DNA of 44,218 nucleotides from Candidatus Kerfeldbacteria bacterium (lineage in GTDB: Bacteria > Patescibacteriota > Patescibacteriia > UBA9570), in contig JACPGK010000029.1 in the NCBI GenBank assembly GCA_016182495.1, positions 1-44,218 on the forward strand, given 5' to 3'. Numbering within the stretch: the stretch's first letter is position 1; each line of letters opens with the position of its first letter. Shown piece after piece: positions 24,464 through 34,962 of the stretch. Under the pieces are notes generated by a model. That model worked only from the letters and a program-made list of their open reading frames with translations, searched no databases and was not told where the DNA came from. The position numbers and the translations under genes were made by a program.

Positions 24464-27304
24464 ATGGCCATGAGTAACATGATTGCAATCAAAGGAGCCC
24501 GGGTACATAACCTGAAAAATGTATCAGTTGATATTCCACGAAATAAATTGGTAGTGATTACCGGTTTATCTGGTTCTGGCAAATCATCCTTGGCCTTTGA
24601 TACCATTTATGCCGAGGGTCAGCGCCGTTACGTAGAAAGTTTATCGGCCTATGCTCGCCAATTTTTGGGCTTAATGGATAAACCGGATGTTGATCATATT
24701 GACGGCCTATCGCCAGCCATTTCGATTGACCAAAAAACCACCTCGCATAATCCCCGCTCAACGGTTGGTACGGTTACTGAAATTTATGATTACCTACGCT
24801 TGTTGTATGCCCGCATTGGTATGCCACATTGTCCGAACGATAATGAACCAGTCAGCAAACAAACCATTGGTCAGATCATTGAACAAATTGTGCACTATCC
24901 AACCGATAGTAAAATTTTAATTTTAGCACCGGTGATTCGCGATAAAAAGGGTGAACATAAGGCTATTATCAATGAGGCTCGTAAAGCCGGCTATGTTCGT
25001 ATACGGATTGATGGGGTGATGATGCCAATTGAAGAAGCTGAAGATAAAACCATGGATAAAAAGAAAAAACATTCTATTGATGTGGTAGTAGATCGCGTTA
25101 CCATTAGTACAACACTCGATAAAGAACGGCTGACCGAATCGCTCGAAACGGCTTTAGAACTGGCCAATGGCGTGGTATTAGTGCATAACTCCGATACCGA
25201 AACGGATCAGTTATTTTCGGAAAATTTTGCCTGTGCCAAGTGTCAACTTAACTTTGAAGAATTGGAACCACGCAATTTTTCGTTTAATAGTCCGCACGGG
25301 GCTTGTAACGATTGCACCGGTTTAGGCACTAAGCTAGAGGTGGATGCTGATTTAGTGATCCCCAACAAAAAATTATCCATTGCCGAAGGGGCGATTCGGC
25401 CCTGGTCGCGCACGTCATCCAATCAAACCTGGATGATGCGAATTTTAGAAGCGGTGGCGGCGACGCATAATTTTTCACTGCGCGAACCAATCAATACACT
25501 ACCAGCCAAAGCCATACACATTGTACTGTATGGCACCTCTGGACAACAGTACGATGTGAATTCGCCCTTTAGTACAGGCCGGACAGCCGCTTTTTTATCA
25601 CAGTACGAAGGGGTTATTCCAAACCTGGAGCGGCGCTACCGCGAAACCGAATCCGACTACATGCGTTCTGAAATTGAACGGTATATGCGTATTTTTGCCT
25701 GCCCAACCTGCCATGGTAAGCGCTTGAATCCCACTGCTTTAGCGGTAACAGTGAATGACCAATCCATTGCCAGCGTTTGTGCCATGAGTATTGTTGAACT
25801 GCGTAATTATTTTGCAGCCCTTACCCTAACCGCTCGCCAACTGACCATTGCCCAACAAGTGGTAAAAGAAATTCGGGCACGTTTAGAATTTTTACATAAT
25901 GTTGGCTTAGATTATCTTACACTTGATCGGGCGGCGGCCACGCTATCGGGCGGCGAAGCCCAACGGATTCGTTTAGCTACTCAAATTGGTTCGGCCTTAA
26001 CTGGTGTGATTTATATTTTAGATGAACCATCGATTGGTTTGCATCAACGCGATAACGAGCAACTGATTACAACCTTAAAAGCTTTGCGCGATTTAGGTAA
26101 TACCGTCATTGTGGTAGAACACGATGCTGATACCATTATGGCTTCGGATTACGTGGTAGATGTTGGACCCGGCGCGGGTAAGCATGGCGGTGAAATTGTG
26201 GCAGTGGGAACACCGCCAGTCATCATGAAAACCAAGGCCTCACTCACGGGACGATATTTATCCGGCAAAGAAACTATTCCTACTCCCAAACAGTATCGTG
26301 TTGGTAATAAAAAATCACTCACCATTGTAGCGGCTGAAGAATTTAACTTAAAGCAAATTGACGTCACTATTCCTTTAGGCAAGTTGGTGTGCGTTACCGG
26401 TGTATCAGGTTCAGGTAAATCTACTTTGATTATTGATATTTTGGCCAAAGCTTTAGCCCAACATTTTTTTAACGCCAAAGAACATCCCGGCAAGCACAAA
26501 ACCATTGAGGGTTTAGAACAATTAGATAAAGTGATTCATATTGATCAATCTCCCATTGGTCGCACACCGCGCTCGAACTCGGCCACCTATACCGGGGTGT
26601 TTACCTACATACGCGATGTGTTCACTCAAATTCCCGAAGCCAAAATGCGTGGGTATAAAGCCGGCCGATTTTCATTCAATGTTAAGGGCGGCCGGTGTGA
26701 GGCCTGTCAGGGTGATGGCGTGCAACGGATTGAAATGCAGTTATTGCCAGATGTGTATGTGAAATGCGATGAGTGCAAAGGCCGACGCTATAATAAACCA
26801 GCTTTAGAAATTCATTACAAAGGTAAAAATATTGCTGACGTATTGGAAATGACGGTTGAAGAAGCTTTACATTTTTTTGAAAATATTCCAGCCATTCGAG
26901 AAAAACTACAAACCTTATTTGATGTTGGCCTAGGCTACATTCAATTAGGTCAAAATGCTACTACCTTATCGGGTGGCGAAGCTCAACGCATTAAACTCGC
27001 TACTGAATTATCACGCCGGGCTACTGGTAAAACTCTCTATATTTTGGATGAGCCGACGACTGGCTTGCACTTTGCCGATGTTAAACGTTTATTAATAGTG
27101 CTGAATAAACTGGTTGATAAAGGTAATAGTATTATTGTGATTGAACATAATCTCGATGTGATTAAATGTGCCGATTGGCTGATTGATTTGGGGCCTGAAG
27201 GCGGTGAGGCTGGTGGCCAAGTGATTGCTCAAGGCACCCCACGTGATGTGGTGAAAATGCCACAATCATATACCGGTAAATTTTTACACTCGGTGTTGTC
27301 ATGA
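24464..27304 (+). CDS. uvrA: UvrA, excinuclease ABC damage-recognition ATPase
   Basis: UvrA finds bulky DNA lesions and loads UvrB. The open frame extends upstream to 24395, but the promoter lies at 24425-24453, so the ATG at 24464 ([11 protein letters not shown]) is chosen, giving 946 residues; 24470 and 24479 are alternatives. Features include Walker [13 protein letters not shown], a zinc-finger CAKC...CNDC, the first ABC signature [16 protein letters not shown] and [12 protein letters not shown]. The second half has [15 protein letters not shown]...[19 protein letters not shown] and [12 protein letters not shown]. Both ATP sites and both Zn modules look intact. It overlaps the next gene by 4 nt. 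uvrB is not in the window. Confidence 0.97.
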   Translation: MAMSNMIAIKGARVHNLKNVSVDIPRNKLVVITGLSGSGKSSLAFDTIYAEGQRRYVESLSAYARQFLGLMDKPDVDHIDGLSPAISIDQKTTSHNPRSTVGTVTEIYDYLRLLYARIGMPHCPNDNEPVSKQTIGQIIEQIVHYPTDSKILILAPVIRDKKGEHKAIINEARKAGYVRIRIDGVMMPIEEAEDKTMDKKKKHSIDVVVDRVTISTTLDKERLTESLETALELANGVVLVHNSDTETDQLFSENFACAKCQLNFEELEPRNFSFNSPHGACNDCTGLGTKLEVDADLVIPNKKLSIAEGAIRPWSRTSSNQTWMMRILEAVAATHNFSLREPINTLPAKAIHIVLYGTSGQQYDVNSPFSTGRTAAFLSQYEGVIPNLERRYRETESDYMRSEIERYMRIFACPTCHGKRLNPTALAVTVNDQSIASVCAMSIVELRNYFAALTLTARQLTIAQQVVKEIRARLEFLHNVGLDYLTLDRAAATLSGGEAQRIRLATQIGSALTGVIYILDEPSIGLHQRDNEQLITTLKALRDLGNTVIVVEHDADTIMASDYVVDVGPGAGKHGGEIVAVGTPPVIMKTKASLTGRYLSGKETIPTPKQYRVGNKKSLTIVAAEEFNLKQIDVTIPLGKLVCVTGVSGSGKSTLIIDILAKALAQHFFNAKEHPGKHKTIEGLEQLDKVIHIDQSPIGRTPRSNSATYTGVFTYIRDVFTQIPEAKMRGYKAGRFSFNVKGGRCEACQGDGVQRIEMQLLPDVYVKCDECKGRRYNKPALEIHYKGKNIADVLEMTVEEALHFFENIPAIREKLQTLFDVGLGYIQLGQNATTLSGGEAQRIKLATELSRRATGKTLYILDEPTTGLHFADVKRLLIVLNKLVDKGNSIIVIEHNLDVIKCADWLIDLGPEGGEAGGQVIAQGTPRDVVKMPQSYTGKFLHSVLS

Positions 27305-28218
27305 CCAGCTTGCAACGCGCCATTGTTGAAACGATTTGTTACTTTGATCTGTTTGATTACCCCCTTACGTTAGCTGAATTAGAACGCTACTTATGGCAAG
27401 CCAATAGTGTATCCACTGTCACGCTAGCGAACACGGTAGCACAATTATCAACCATCATTGCCTGTACTAATGGTTGGCTCACCTTGGTTGGCCGCGAACA
27501 GATTATTCAAACTCGACATGAACGCTACAATGCTAGCGAACAGAAATGGCATAAACGTTTGCCTTATTTACGTTTACTATCGTTTTTACCTGGCGTGGAA
27601 GCTATTTTGATAGTGAATACGTTAGCCTATCACAATGCTCGACCAGCTAGTGATATCGACTTACTGATTATCACGCGCCCAGGAAAAATTTGGTCGACTC
27701 GTTTTTTTACTACGCTGTTGGCAAAACTGCTGCGGCTGCGCCCACGGCCTGGTTATACTAAAGATACTTTATGTTTAAGTTTTTATCTCGATCGATCACA
27801 GCTTGATTTGAATGCTCTCAACAACGGTTCAGCCGACCGGCATCAAGCCTATTGGCTAGCTCAAGCTTTCCCTGTATATGATCCTCAACAACTCGCTACT
27901 GCTCTGCTGATAGCTAACCCTTGGGTAAAGCAACGTTTACCGCAAACCGTTCCATTGCAACTGCATCCGTATCGCACTATCCGGCATACTTGGCTTCATC
28001 ACATAGTACAAAGTGGGCTTGGGTTATTGGCCTTTGAAGGCTTACTAAAACGATTACAGTTAGCCATTCTACCAAGGCAACTTAAACAATTACATGGTCC
28101 GATACAATCTGCCGTTGTGGTATTATCCGATCGTTTACTGAAATTTCATACCTATGATCCACGGCCTGAATTAACCAAGCGTTTTCAAGCCAATCTAACA
28201 TTGGCCTACTCTCGATAA
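27301..28218 (+). CDS. Winged-helix / nucleotidyltransferase-like protein
   Basis: The 305-residue product starts inside the uvrA stop (ATGA overlap), so it is coupled to uvrA. Residues 1-80 look like a winged helix ([26 protein letters not shown]). Residues about 98-125 resemble the nucleotidyltransferase core: a strand, then a loop, then [13 protein letters not shown] with Asp118 and Asp120. The usual GS before that loop is replaced by NT (VNTLAYHN), so catalysis may be weakened. The C-terminal half is helical with no clear match. The 3' end overlaps the convergent sigma-like gene by 13 nt. Its link to repair rests only on coupling to uvrA, and the substrate is unknown. Confidence 0.65.
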   Translation: MTSLQRAIVETICYFDLFDYPLTLAELERYLWQANSVSTVTLANTVAQLSTIIACTNGWLTLVGREQIIQTRHERYNASEQKWHKRLPYLRLLSFLPGVEAILIVNTLAYHNARPASDIDLLIITRPGKIWSTRFFTTLLAKLLRLRPRPGYTKDTLCLSFYLDRSQLDLNALNNGSADRHQAYWLAQAFPVYDPQQLATALLIANPWVKQRLPQTVPLQLHPYRTIRHTWLHHIVQSGLGLLAFEGLLKRLQLAILPRQLKQLHGPIQSAVVVLSDRLLKFHTYDPRPELTKRFQANLTLAYSR

Positions 28219-30068
28219 GGTCCACGCAATTCGATATCATTCGTAGCCGCCACTACATACAAACGGATATCATCATCTGGTCCGGTACCATCTATTCCTT
28301 CACCGCTAAACACATAGTATGGTTCAATAGAATGATTCAACGTATCATAAACGTATTCAAGTTGCACATCATATAACGTCAGACTGTTCAAGCGATCATT
28401 ACCATGTAAATGATCCCACTGGGCAAACACTTTGGCATAGCGTTGCGTTTCACTATTATTCTTGGTATCGGGATAGTAAAAAGATTGTGCTAGGGTAATG
28501 GCTTCATGCAACGGACGTAAGGTGACTGTATTGGTTTTAACGATCTGTTGTTGCAGGCTATGCAATGGATCAATTCGTACATTTGTCACATCGTTACCAT
28601 GCAGCTGTACAGCGATGCCACGCAAACGCATTGGCAAAAATTCATTAGCCCCGTCACCATAACGCAACACGGTATGTGGCGGATAAAATACAAACTCACG
28701 GTCTTGCACTTGGGTAGTGGCGTCACTAGTGCACAATTTGCCTTTACTGATAGTGCGGTCATCTTTACTTAAACGCACAATTTTCAGATCGGTTTCGTCT
28801 ACACTAATAAACTGATGACTGATTAAAAAATCAAAAACGGTATGTTGAGCCGCTGTATGATCAACCGCTAAGGTCAAATTTGGTAAAGCGCAAATGGCGG
28901 CTTGACGCATTTGAAATTCAACTGCGCCAGTGTTGTTAAAGGCGATAAACAATGGCCGAAACTCATTCGGTGTTTCGGTGACATAATACGTACCATTGAC
29001 ATAACTAAACTGATTGAGTGGTAACGATGAAAAATGTTTTAAAGCGGCGAACTGCAACTGATCTTCAGTGAGGGCTTCTGGTACAGCATAAGCAAACGCG
29101 TCAGGCACTGCTCGATAGTCAGCACTGTTAATATCAAAACGCATAGTTGGTCGTAATTCAGTTTCGGCAGCAGTATCTATGCTGCGTTGTACGACATAAT
29201 CAGTACCATATAAAACGGTATCAATTACTACCAGTGATTGGCGACTACGAGCAATGGTTGGCAATGTAGTATTGGGGGTAATATCATGTGGTCGTTGTTT
29301 CAGTACTACCGCTACTGGTTGAGCTGATTGTTGAGCTAGTGGCGTAGTAGTGACTGGTCCGTACACGTACCATAACAAGCCAACGCCAAAGGCTACCAGG
29401 CCTAAAGCAAAGCCAGTTGGAATAGGCCCTAGCATAGTGTGCCACCAGGCTGGGTGAACAAAACTTGGGGCCCGCTGTTGAGTGGCAGTTACTTGGCGCA
29501 GTAACCGTAGGCGTTGGGTTGATGGCATAGTGACTGACTGTTCGATGTTTTTATAACAACGCAATAAAGCCGCGGTATCTTTTGAGATATAATCAAGCCA
29601 AGCTTGAATAGCACTGTCATCACGCTGCACTACCTGGGCAATTTCAGCCAGTGATAAATGTGCCCCATACCATAATTGGGCCACCAACACCTGAAAAGCA
29701 TCCGCCTGCTGAAACTGATGCCAAAAAGCTAGATCTGGTTCTAACCAGTGTTTGCGTAGCGCCCGTGGCCAAGCCTGACGCTGGCTGCGCTGGCGGTGGT
29801 GCATAACCATTGGTACGGCAAGAGCATAGAGATAGGCTCGAAAACTAACGTAACCTAATTTATCGTGTGGTGTAAATTTATGAAAGTACTGGTAGGCTTT
29901 GCCAAAAATAAATCGTACTATCTGTACGGCAGTAGTGGGATGGTACCAGACACTGATATAACAAAAGCGATACAGTTCTTCACGATATAAATCAAACATA
30001 TCAATAAAGGCTTGGTCCAGTTTGGCTGTACGCCGCTGTAGGATTTGATTTTCGGTCAGCTTAGCCAT
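28206..30068 (-). CDS. Membrane-tethered ECF sigma-factor-like protein with large outer domain
   Basis: The product has 620 residues from the ATG at 30068. The open frame extends to 30119, but a TGC-TATACT box ends 6 nt before 30068, and the longer frame would overlap the previous gene. Residues about 20-95 resemble sigma region 2 (FDLYREELYRFCYISV...IFGKAYQYFHKF...FRAYLYALAVPMVMHH). Residues about 122-170 resemble region 4 (LSLAEIAQVVQRDDSAIQAWL). One transmembrane helix lies at about 215-238. The remaining ~380 residues form an outer domain of unknown fold. The design joins a transcription-factor-like part to a sensor in one chain. Region 2 seems degenerate, so promoter binding is unproven. 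It starts 19 nt after the Cys-rich array. Confidence 0.65.
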   Translation of the reverse strand: MAKLTENQILQRRTAKLDQAFIDMFDLYREELYRFCYISVWYHPTTAVQIVRFIFGKAYQYFHKFTPHDKLGYVSFRAYLYALAVPMVMHHRQRSQRQAWPRALRKHWLEPDLAFWHQFQQADAFQVLVAQLWYGAHLSLAEIAQVVQRDDSAIQAWLDYISKDTAALLRCYKNIEQSVTMPSTQRLRLLRQVTATQQRAPSFVHPAWWHTMLGPIPTGFALGLVAFGVGLLWYVYGPVTTTPLAQQSAQPVAVVLKQRPHDITPNTTLPTIARSRQSLVVIDTVLYGTDYVVQRSIDTAAETELRPTMRFDINSADYRAVPDAFAYAVPEALTEDQLQFAALKHFSSLPLNQFSYVNGTYYVTETPNEFRPLFIAFNNTGAVEFQMRQAAICALPNLTLAVDHTAAQHTVFDFLISHQFISVDETDLKIVRLSKDDRTISKGKLCTSDATTQVQDREFVFYPPHTVLRYGDGANEFLPMRLRGIAVQLHGNDVTNVRIDPLHSLQQQIVKTNTVTLRPLHEAITLAQSFYYPDTKNNSETQRYAKVFAQWDHLHGNDRLNSLTLYDVQLEYVYDTLNHSIEPYYVFSGEGIDGTGPDDDIRLYVVAATNDIELRGPYRE

Positions 30069-30074
30069 AGTGTT

Positions 30075-30083
30075 AGTATAGCA
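30075..30083 (-). promoter_or_regulatory. Extended -10 promoter of the sigma-like gene
   Basis: The minus strand reads TGC-TATACT, with 6 nt to the ATG at 30068. No -35 match is visible 17 bp upstream; the extended -10 may compensate. It overlaps the last codons and stop of the upstream gene, and the predicted transcript would be leaderless. Confidence 0.55.
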
Positions 30084-30087
30084 CAGC

Positions 30088-31737
30088 TTAGTAGACTTCT
30101 TTCTGATAGCATTGCTCACAATACACTATCTCTGGGCGGTTTGGCACAAATGATGTCATGATAGTAACGCCACATTTCATACACTGCCGTTGCCATAACC
30201 GTAAGGGGTTGCGTCGACGTAAACGATCATAGTGCCGACAATTCGGACACAGCTGTGGTAGAGCCAGGTTTCTGGATTGATAATAGATTATTTCCGCTGG
30301 CAATATTTTATAGACGCCAATACACTGTTCATTGCAATGCGCCTGATGAGCGCATGTTTTAATATCGCGATTGTTAGCAATATGAGTACTGTTGGGCTGA
30401 TCACGCCAACGATACCCCTGCGCTTTGGCCTGGTTTGATGTCAACGTAAAATATTCTTGCGCCACCGTTTCATTATAAGCAAACGGTGATAATTCTGTCG
30501 GAAAAAATTCACCAAAGCCATAGCTACGACCAGTTTGATCGCGATACGGTTGTTTCATCATGTGTTGTTGTATTTGAGGCAACAATTGTTCATAGTCTGC
30601 TTTACTGTATTGTTTATTTAAAATACAGTATTGTGCACCGCGTAAACCAACGCAGCCGAAACAATCTTTACAATTATGACAATTATAACTGTACCACATG
30701 TTGGAACTGCTCCAGACTACCAATACAAAAGCAATGCGTGAACCAGCCACACCAGCATCAACTGCTTCATACAGTAAGTCGGCTTTGGCGCCAACACCAT
30801 AGCCATCATAGACATCGGTCATGGCACCGCCGTTGACACAATATTTACAATCCGACACACCATCCTTTAAACCAAAACATTCCGTGCAATTGTGAGCGTA
30901 CTGCAAATTATCACCGGTGGCATTATCAGAATTATAAATTGAAGCATAACGATGAATGGATTGTTGTTTTATCGCCATGAACTGATTATGCACCGCTGCT
31001 AACCCTGCTGTTGTATCAAGCTGTAAGGCTTTCACTTTAGCATGATAGTCAGCTTCACTATATGGTTCATTAAAAATATAAAAAGACTTATTACGCAAAT
31101 TGACGCAACCGATACAGTTAGAACAGCCACGGCACTCGTATAACCACAGGCTATCGCGACAATTTTCGGAATTCTGCACCCACTGACAGTTATATACATG
31201 ATCAGAATTAATACAATCACTGGATAATTCACTATTACTAACAGCCAGTAAATCGTAGGAATCGCGGCAATACCATTCTTGCTCACAATAAGCTAAATGT
31301 TCACCGCCCCATGAAGCAAATGTCAAATAACAATCCTTCAGTTCACCAACATGATTGCAGTAATTTGAATTAACACATTTATTATTGAACACTGCTGGTT
31401 GCGGTACGTGTCGGAATAGTTCACGAAATTGCTCAAAAAAAGTTTTCTTAAAATCATAGTCGCTACCATAGTCAAATGGGTTCCAACCATCGCTCCACCA
31501 ATAGTCGCGATCATAAATAGTCAAACCACTGTCGGGCGCAAAAATAGTGATGATTGATTTATGGGTAGCGGCACATTGACTAGTATAGAGTGAGCGTTCA
31601 TTGCGCCAAGACATCCGGCGCTGCATGCGGCATACATGACAAAATGTTGGTGGCGGCACGGCCATTTTTTTATAAAATTCTAAATCATCAGCTCCGAGCG
31701 TAAATGTTTGTTGACAGTTTTGACAGGTATTGGTCAT
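30088..31737 (-). CDS. Cys-rich zinc-ribbon repeat protein, third of three tandem paralogs
   Basis: The product has 549 residues with an unusual density of Cys. The N-terminus is a zinc ribbon (TCQNCQQTF...CHVCR) followed by QRRMSWRNERSLY. The core has many NCxxC and CxxC units, including two copies of a block C..C..C.GC(V/I).LR....(F/Y)CILN..YS..DYE (the first with FYIFNEP), suggesting internal duplication. The C-terminus is another ribbon (CPNCRH...CMKCG...YCEQCY). It is probably cytoplasmic, since there is no signal or membrane helix. Metal binding, probably zinc, is likely. The family occurs widely in CPR genomes without a known role, in my recollection. Its ATG directly abuts the stop of the previous paralog. 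Confidence 0.8.
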   Translation of the reverse strand: MTNTCQNCQQTFTLGADDLEFYKKMAVPPPTFCHVCRMQRRMSWRNERSLYTSQCAATHKSIITIFAPDSGLTIYDRDYWWSDGWNPFDYGSDYDFKKTFFEQFRELFRHVPQPAVFNNKCVNSNYCNHVGELKDCYLTFASWGGEHLAYCEQEWYCRDSYDLLAVSNSELSSDCINSDHVYNCQWVQNSENCRDSLWLYECRGCSNCIGCVNLRNKSFYIFNEPYSEADYHAKVKALQLDTTAGLAAVHNQFMAIKQQSIHRYASIYNSDNATGDNLQYAHNCTECFGLKDGVSDCKYCVNGGAMTDVYDGYGVGAKADLLYEAVDAGVAGSRIAFVLVVWSSSNMWYSYNCHNCKDCFGCVGLRGAQYCILNKQYSKADYEQLLPQIQQHMMKQPYRDQTGRSYGFGEFFPTELSPFAYNETVAQEYFTLTSNQAKAQGYRWRDQPNSTHIANNRDIKTCAHQAHCNEQCIGVYKILPAEIIYYQSRNLALPQLCPNCRHYDRLRRRNPLRLWQRQCMKCGVTIMTSFVPNRPEIVYCEQCYQKEVY

Positions 31738-33333
31738 TTAATATATCTCTTTAGCATAACACTGCTCACAATACACTATTTCTTTACGGTCTGGCGAATA
31801 AGTTGATTGTACGGTTATACTGCAACGGACACATTGACGATTCCATAGCTGCCGAGGGTTGCGTAATGTCATACGCCAAATATGGCGGCATTTAGGACAG
31901 ATACGCGGTAACGGTAGTTGCTGGGCTTGATAAAACGCTCGTTCTTCATTAAGGAATTTAAACATTTTATAACACTGCTGACACTCACTGGTCTGTTCCG
32001 ATCTGGTGTTGGTGATTCTATTTGATTCATCAAACCAGCGAAAACCTTGAGCTAATGCCGTGATTTTATCGAGCGGGAAACAGATTTGCGCTGTAGTTTC
32101 ATTATACCCAAAGCAGGCTAGTTGTTTTGGGAAAAATTGACCCCATTCACTTGTTCGCCGCATCTGTTGAATAATATTTATTCGTAACTTTTCATATTCG
32201 TCGAGACGATAACGTTTATTTAAAATGCAATATTCTTGATGACGCAAACCAATACTACCAAAAATATTTTTACTATTGAGAATAAATTCGCTATAAGTGA
32301 CATCAGACGAATCGATCACAAAAAAAGAGTGCTGGATATTATAAGCTTGATATGTGGAGATAGCGTTATAACAGAGCTCGCTATTATCGCCCTGCAAACT
32401 GCTATTCAAACAATCTCGACTGTTCACAGCAAAAATAACATTGGTCATCTGTTCACTAGCACTGACATCAAAACAATGATGGCAGCGTTGGGAATTTTTG
32501 ATATAATCGCCGCTGCACTGTTCACACGATACAGTATTGGCATATTTTACTTTGCGTTGCTGCCGTAGTTGTGACCAAGCTTGAATATTATGTTGTTGTT
32601 GTTCATAACGATCGTTAAGCAATTGTTTTTTCTTTTTTAAATAATCTTCTTTGGAATACGGCTGATTATAAATGTAATAAGATTTATTTATTAAATTAGT
32701 TGATAATATACACTCGGTACAACCACTGCAATCGCTGATAAAAAAACAATTGGTACAATTTTTTGAACTGCTGACAAATTGACAACCATAACATTGATCG
32801 CTATCTAACAACATGTAACATAGCTCATTCTTATTACTATAATCCAAATCCAATGAATTTTTATTGCGCATGCCAAGGGTATTAAACATAACATCTTCAT
32901 TCCAATCACCACCGAATACTAAATAACTATTCTTGTTGCCATAGGTCATATTGCAATACTCACTGTTGTCGCCTTTGATATTTGATAAGGCTAAACGCGG
33001 CACAACGGCTTGCAATTCTGCGAATTGCTCAAAAAATGATCTACGAGGATTATAATCTCGGCCGTAATTGAGTGGATTCCAGATGTCACTATACCAATAG
33101 TTACTTTTATATACCGGATAGGAGGTATTGGGTTGATAAATTGAAATGATATCTTCACCGCTACCATCACATTTGCGTTGATACAAGTTCCATTCACTAC
33201 GAAAACACAGTCGTTGTTTTTGATCACAAACAAAACAAAGCCCTGTCGGTTCAGTCTTAAACCTTTGATAATGGTCGCGTTCCGGTTGCGCCAACTGAAA
33301 AGTTTGACTGCAATTTTGACAGGTCTTAGTCAT
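31738..33333 (-). CDS. Cys-rich zinc-ribbon repeat protein, second of three tandem paralogs
   Basis: The 531-residue product has the same plan as its neighbours: N-terminal ribbon CQNCSQTFQL...CFVCDQKQRL, the WNPLNYGRDY...FFEQFAEL segment, a Cys-rich core (GCQFVSSSKNCTNCFFISDCSGC), then the CILNKRY.LDEYE block and C-terminal CPKCRH...CVRCS...YCEQCY. In this copy several core Cys of the other two are Ser or Phe, so metal loading may differ. Its ATG follows the TGA of the first paralog with no gap, and its TAA is followed directly by the ATG of the third. Such perfect abutment suggests coupled, balanced translation. Function is unknown. Confidence 0.8.
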   Translation of the reverse strand: MTKTCQNCSQTFQLAQPERDHYQRFKTEPTGLCFVCDQKQRLCFRSEWNLYQRKCDGSGEDIISIYQPNTSYPVYKSNYWYSDIWNPLNYGRDYNPRRSFFEQFAELQAVVPRLALSNIKGDNSEYCNMTYGNKNSYLVFGGDWNEDVMFNTLGMRNKNSLDLDYSNKNELCYMLLDSDQCYGCQFVSSSKNCTNCFFISDCSGCTECILSTNLINKSYYIYNQPYSKEDYLKKKKQLLNDRYEQQQHNIQAWSQLRQQRKVKYANTVSCEQCSGDYIKNSQRCHHCFDVSASEQMTNVIFAVNSRDCLNSSLQGDNSELCYNAISTYQAYNIQHSFFVIDSSDVTYSEFILNSKNIFGSIGLRHQEYCILNKRYRLDEYEKLRINIIQQMRRTSEWGQFFPKQLACFGYNETTAQICFPLDKITALAQGFRWFDESNRITNTRSEQTSECQQCYKMFKFLNEERAFYQAQQLPLPRICPKCRHIWRMTLRNPRQLWNRQCVRCSITVQSTYSPDRKEIVYCEQCYAKEIY

Positions 33334-34959
33334 TCAATATATTGCTCGTTGGTAACACTGTTCACAATATATCATTTCCGGTCGATCGGGCGAATAGGCT
33401 GTATCCAGTTGGCGCTGACACTGTTGACAGTGGCGCTGCCATAATTGTCGCGGACGCCGTAAGCGTAAACGCGCTAAATGACGACAGTTAAAGCATTGAT
33501 CTGGTTTTGGTAACTGCATGGTCTGATAAAATTGTAGCTCGGCGGTGGTGCAGCGAAACAATTTTTTACACGTGGCACAAGTGATGGCTGTTGGATTATC
33601 GGTACGAGTGGCATCTGGCAAATGATCGTTCCAATTAAACCCCTGATCAAGGGCTTGCTGACGAGTTAATGGAAAATAATCTTGAGCAATAGTTTCATTA
33701 TAACCATAAAATGATAAATTGGACGGTAAAAATCGACCCCATTGCCCAGATTGTTGCAATTGTTCAATGATAATGTTTGTTAATCGCTGATATTCGGCTG
33801 GTGTATATTGTGTATTCAAAATACAATATTGTTTATTGCGTAAGCCGATGCAACCAAAACAATCTTGCACAGTATTAAAACAAAACTGACAATATGTTAA
33901 ATTCTTGATATTCCACCACACCGTCGTTGAGCCATAAATATGATACCCACTCACACAACCCATATTTTCTAAACACAGTTCATTGCCGCCCGAATACGAT
34001 GCATCGTAAATTTCTTTATTATTTTTCACAGAAAACTGTAAATACTGACACTGCTCTGAATCGGTAGTATCAAAACACTCACTACACTGGCTGGAACGCA
34101 CAATATAATCGCCGGTGCATTGTTCGCTATTCAATTGGTAAGAAAACACCGCTGGAATCATACAACGCCAATCATTAAAGGTCTGCCAGGCTTTTTGCCA
34201 TCCATCTGGCTGATCAATCTGCCAACGTTGTAATTCTGCTTCGTAACCAGCTTGATCATATTGCTTATTCAAAATACAAAATTGTTTATTGCGTAAACCT
34301 TTACACATAAAACAATTACGGCAATTCCGACAATCTTCTAGAAAAGCCGAGTCTAAACAATGATCACACATGTTGCCATGGATCAACCGATAACTATTGG
34401 CGCAATCAACACAATCATAACATAGTTCACAGTTTTCAATTTGCATGGTATCAACACAATTCCTGGACTTTGATAATTGTGTACCATAATAACAATCCTC
34501 GTTGTCGCCAAAGGCATTGCTAAAAATCATATAGCAATTTTTGTTATTGGCCGTGTAGTGGGTGTAAGCAGAATTGATGCTGTTGGTATTCATTAAAGCA
34601 ATGCGCGGTACGCGAGCATGCAATTCAGCATATTGTTCAAAAAATGGACGTTCTACATCAATAGGTTGAGCATACTCTGCAGCTGACCAACGATCACTCC
34701 ACCAACATTCCTGACAATAAATGATAAAAGGCTGCGGTTTTAATACTGTGCCATGTGGCGCATAGGTTGTAATAACTGATCTATGACAGAGCGTGCAAGT
34801 TGATGGGTATAACATTCGCTCATTACGCCATGCTAACCGTCTCTGCTGCCGACAGTGTGGACATAACGTTGGTGGCGATACAGTCATTTTTTTATAAAAT
34901 TCCAAATTGTCCAGAGTGATAATGAACGTTTGGTGACAATTTTGACATTGTTGGGACAT
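33334..34959 (-). CDS. Cys-rich zinc-ribbon repeat protein, first of three tandem paralogs
   Basis: The product has 541 residues and is the most Cys-rich of the three. It opens CQNCHQTFII...LEFYKKM...CPHCRQQRRLAWRNERMLY. The core contains NCELCYDCVDC, DCRNCRNCFMCKGLRNKQFCILN and later DCFGCIGLRNKQYCILN. It ends CFNCRH...CQQCQ...YCEQCY. The two GLRNK(Q)(F/Y)CILN blocks mark an internal repeat. The regular spacing of Cys along a repeating core suggests a beta-solenoid or ladder lined with metal sites, an inference from pattern only. It starts 3 nt after the RelE-like toxin stop and probably shares its promoter. Confidence 0.8.
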   Translation of the reverse strand: MSQQCQNCHQTFIITLDNLEFYKKMTVSPPTLCPHCRQQRRLAWRNERMLYPSTCTLCHRSVITTYAPHGTVLKPQPFIIYCQECWWSDRWSAAEYAQPIDVERPFFEQYAELHARVPRIALMNTNSINSAYTHYTANNKNCYMIFSNAFGDNEDCYYGTQLSKSRNCVDTMQIENCELCYDCVDCANSYRLIHGNMCDHCLDSAFLEDCRNCRNCFMCKGLRNKQFCILNKQYDQAGYEAELQRWQIDQPDGWQKAWQTFNDWRCMIPAVFSYQLNSEQCTGDYIVRSSQCSECFDTTDSEQCQYLQFSVKNNKEIYDASYSGGNELCLENMGCVSGYHIYGSTTVWWNIKNLTYCQFCFNTVQDCFGCIGLRNKQYCILNTQYTPAEYQRLTNIIIEQLQQSGQWGRFLPSNLSFYGYNETIAQDYFPLTRQQALDQGFNWNDHLPDATRTDNPTAITCATCKKLFRCTTAELQFYQTMQLPKPDQCFNCRHLARLRLRRPRQLWQRHCQQCQRQLDTAYSPDRPEMIYCEQCYQRAIY

Positions 34960-34962
34960 AGA

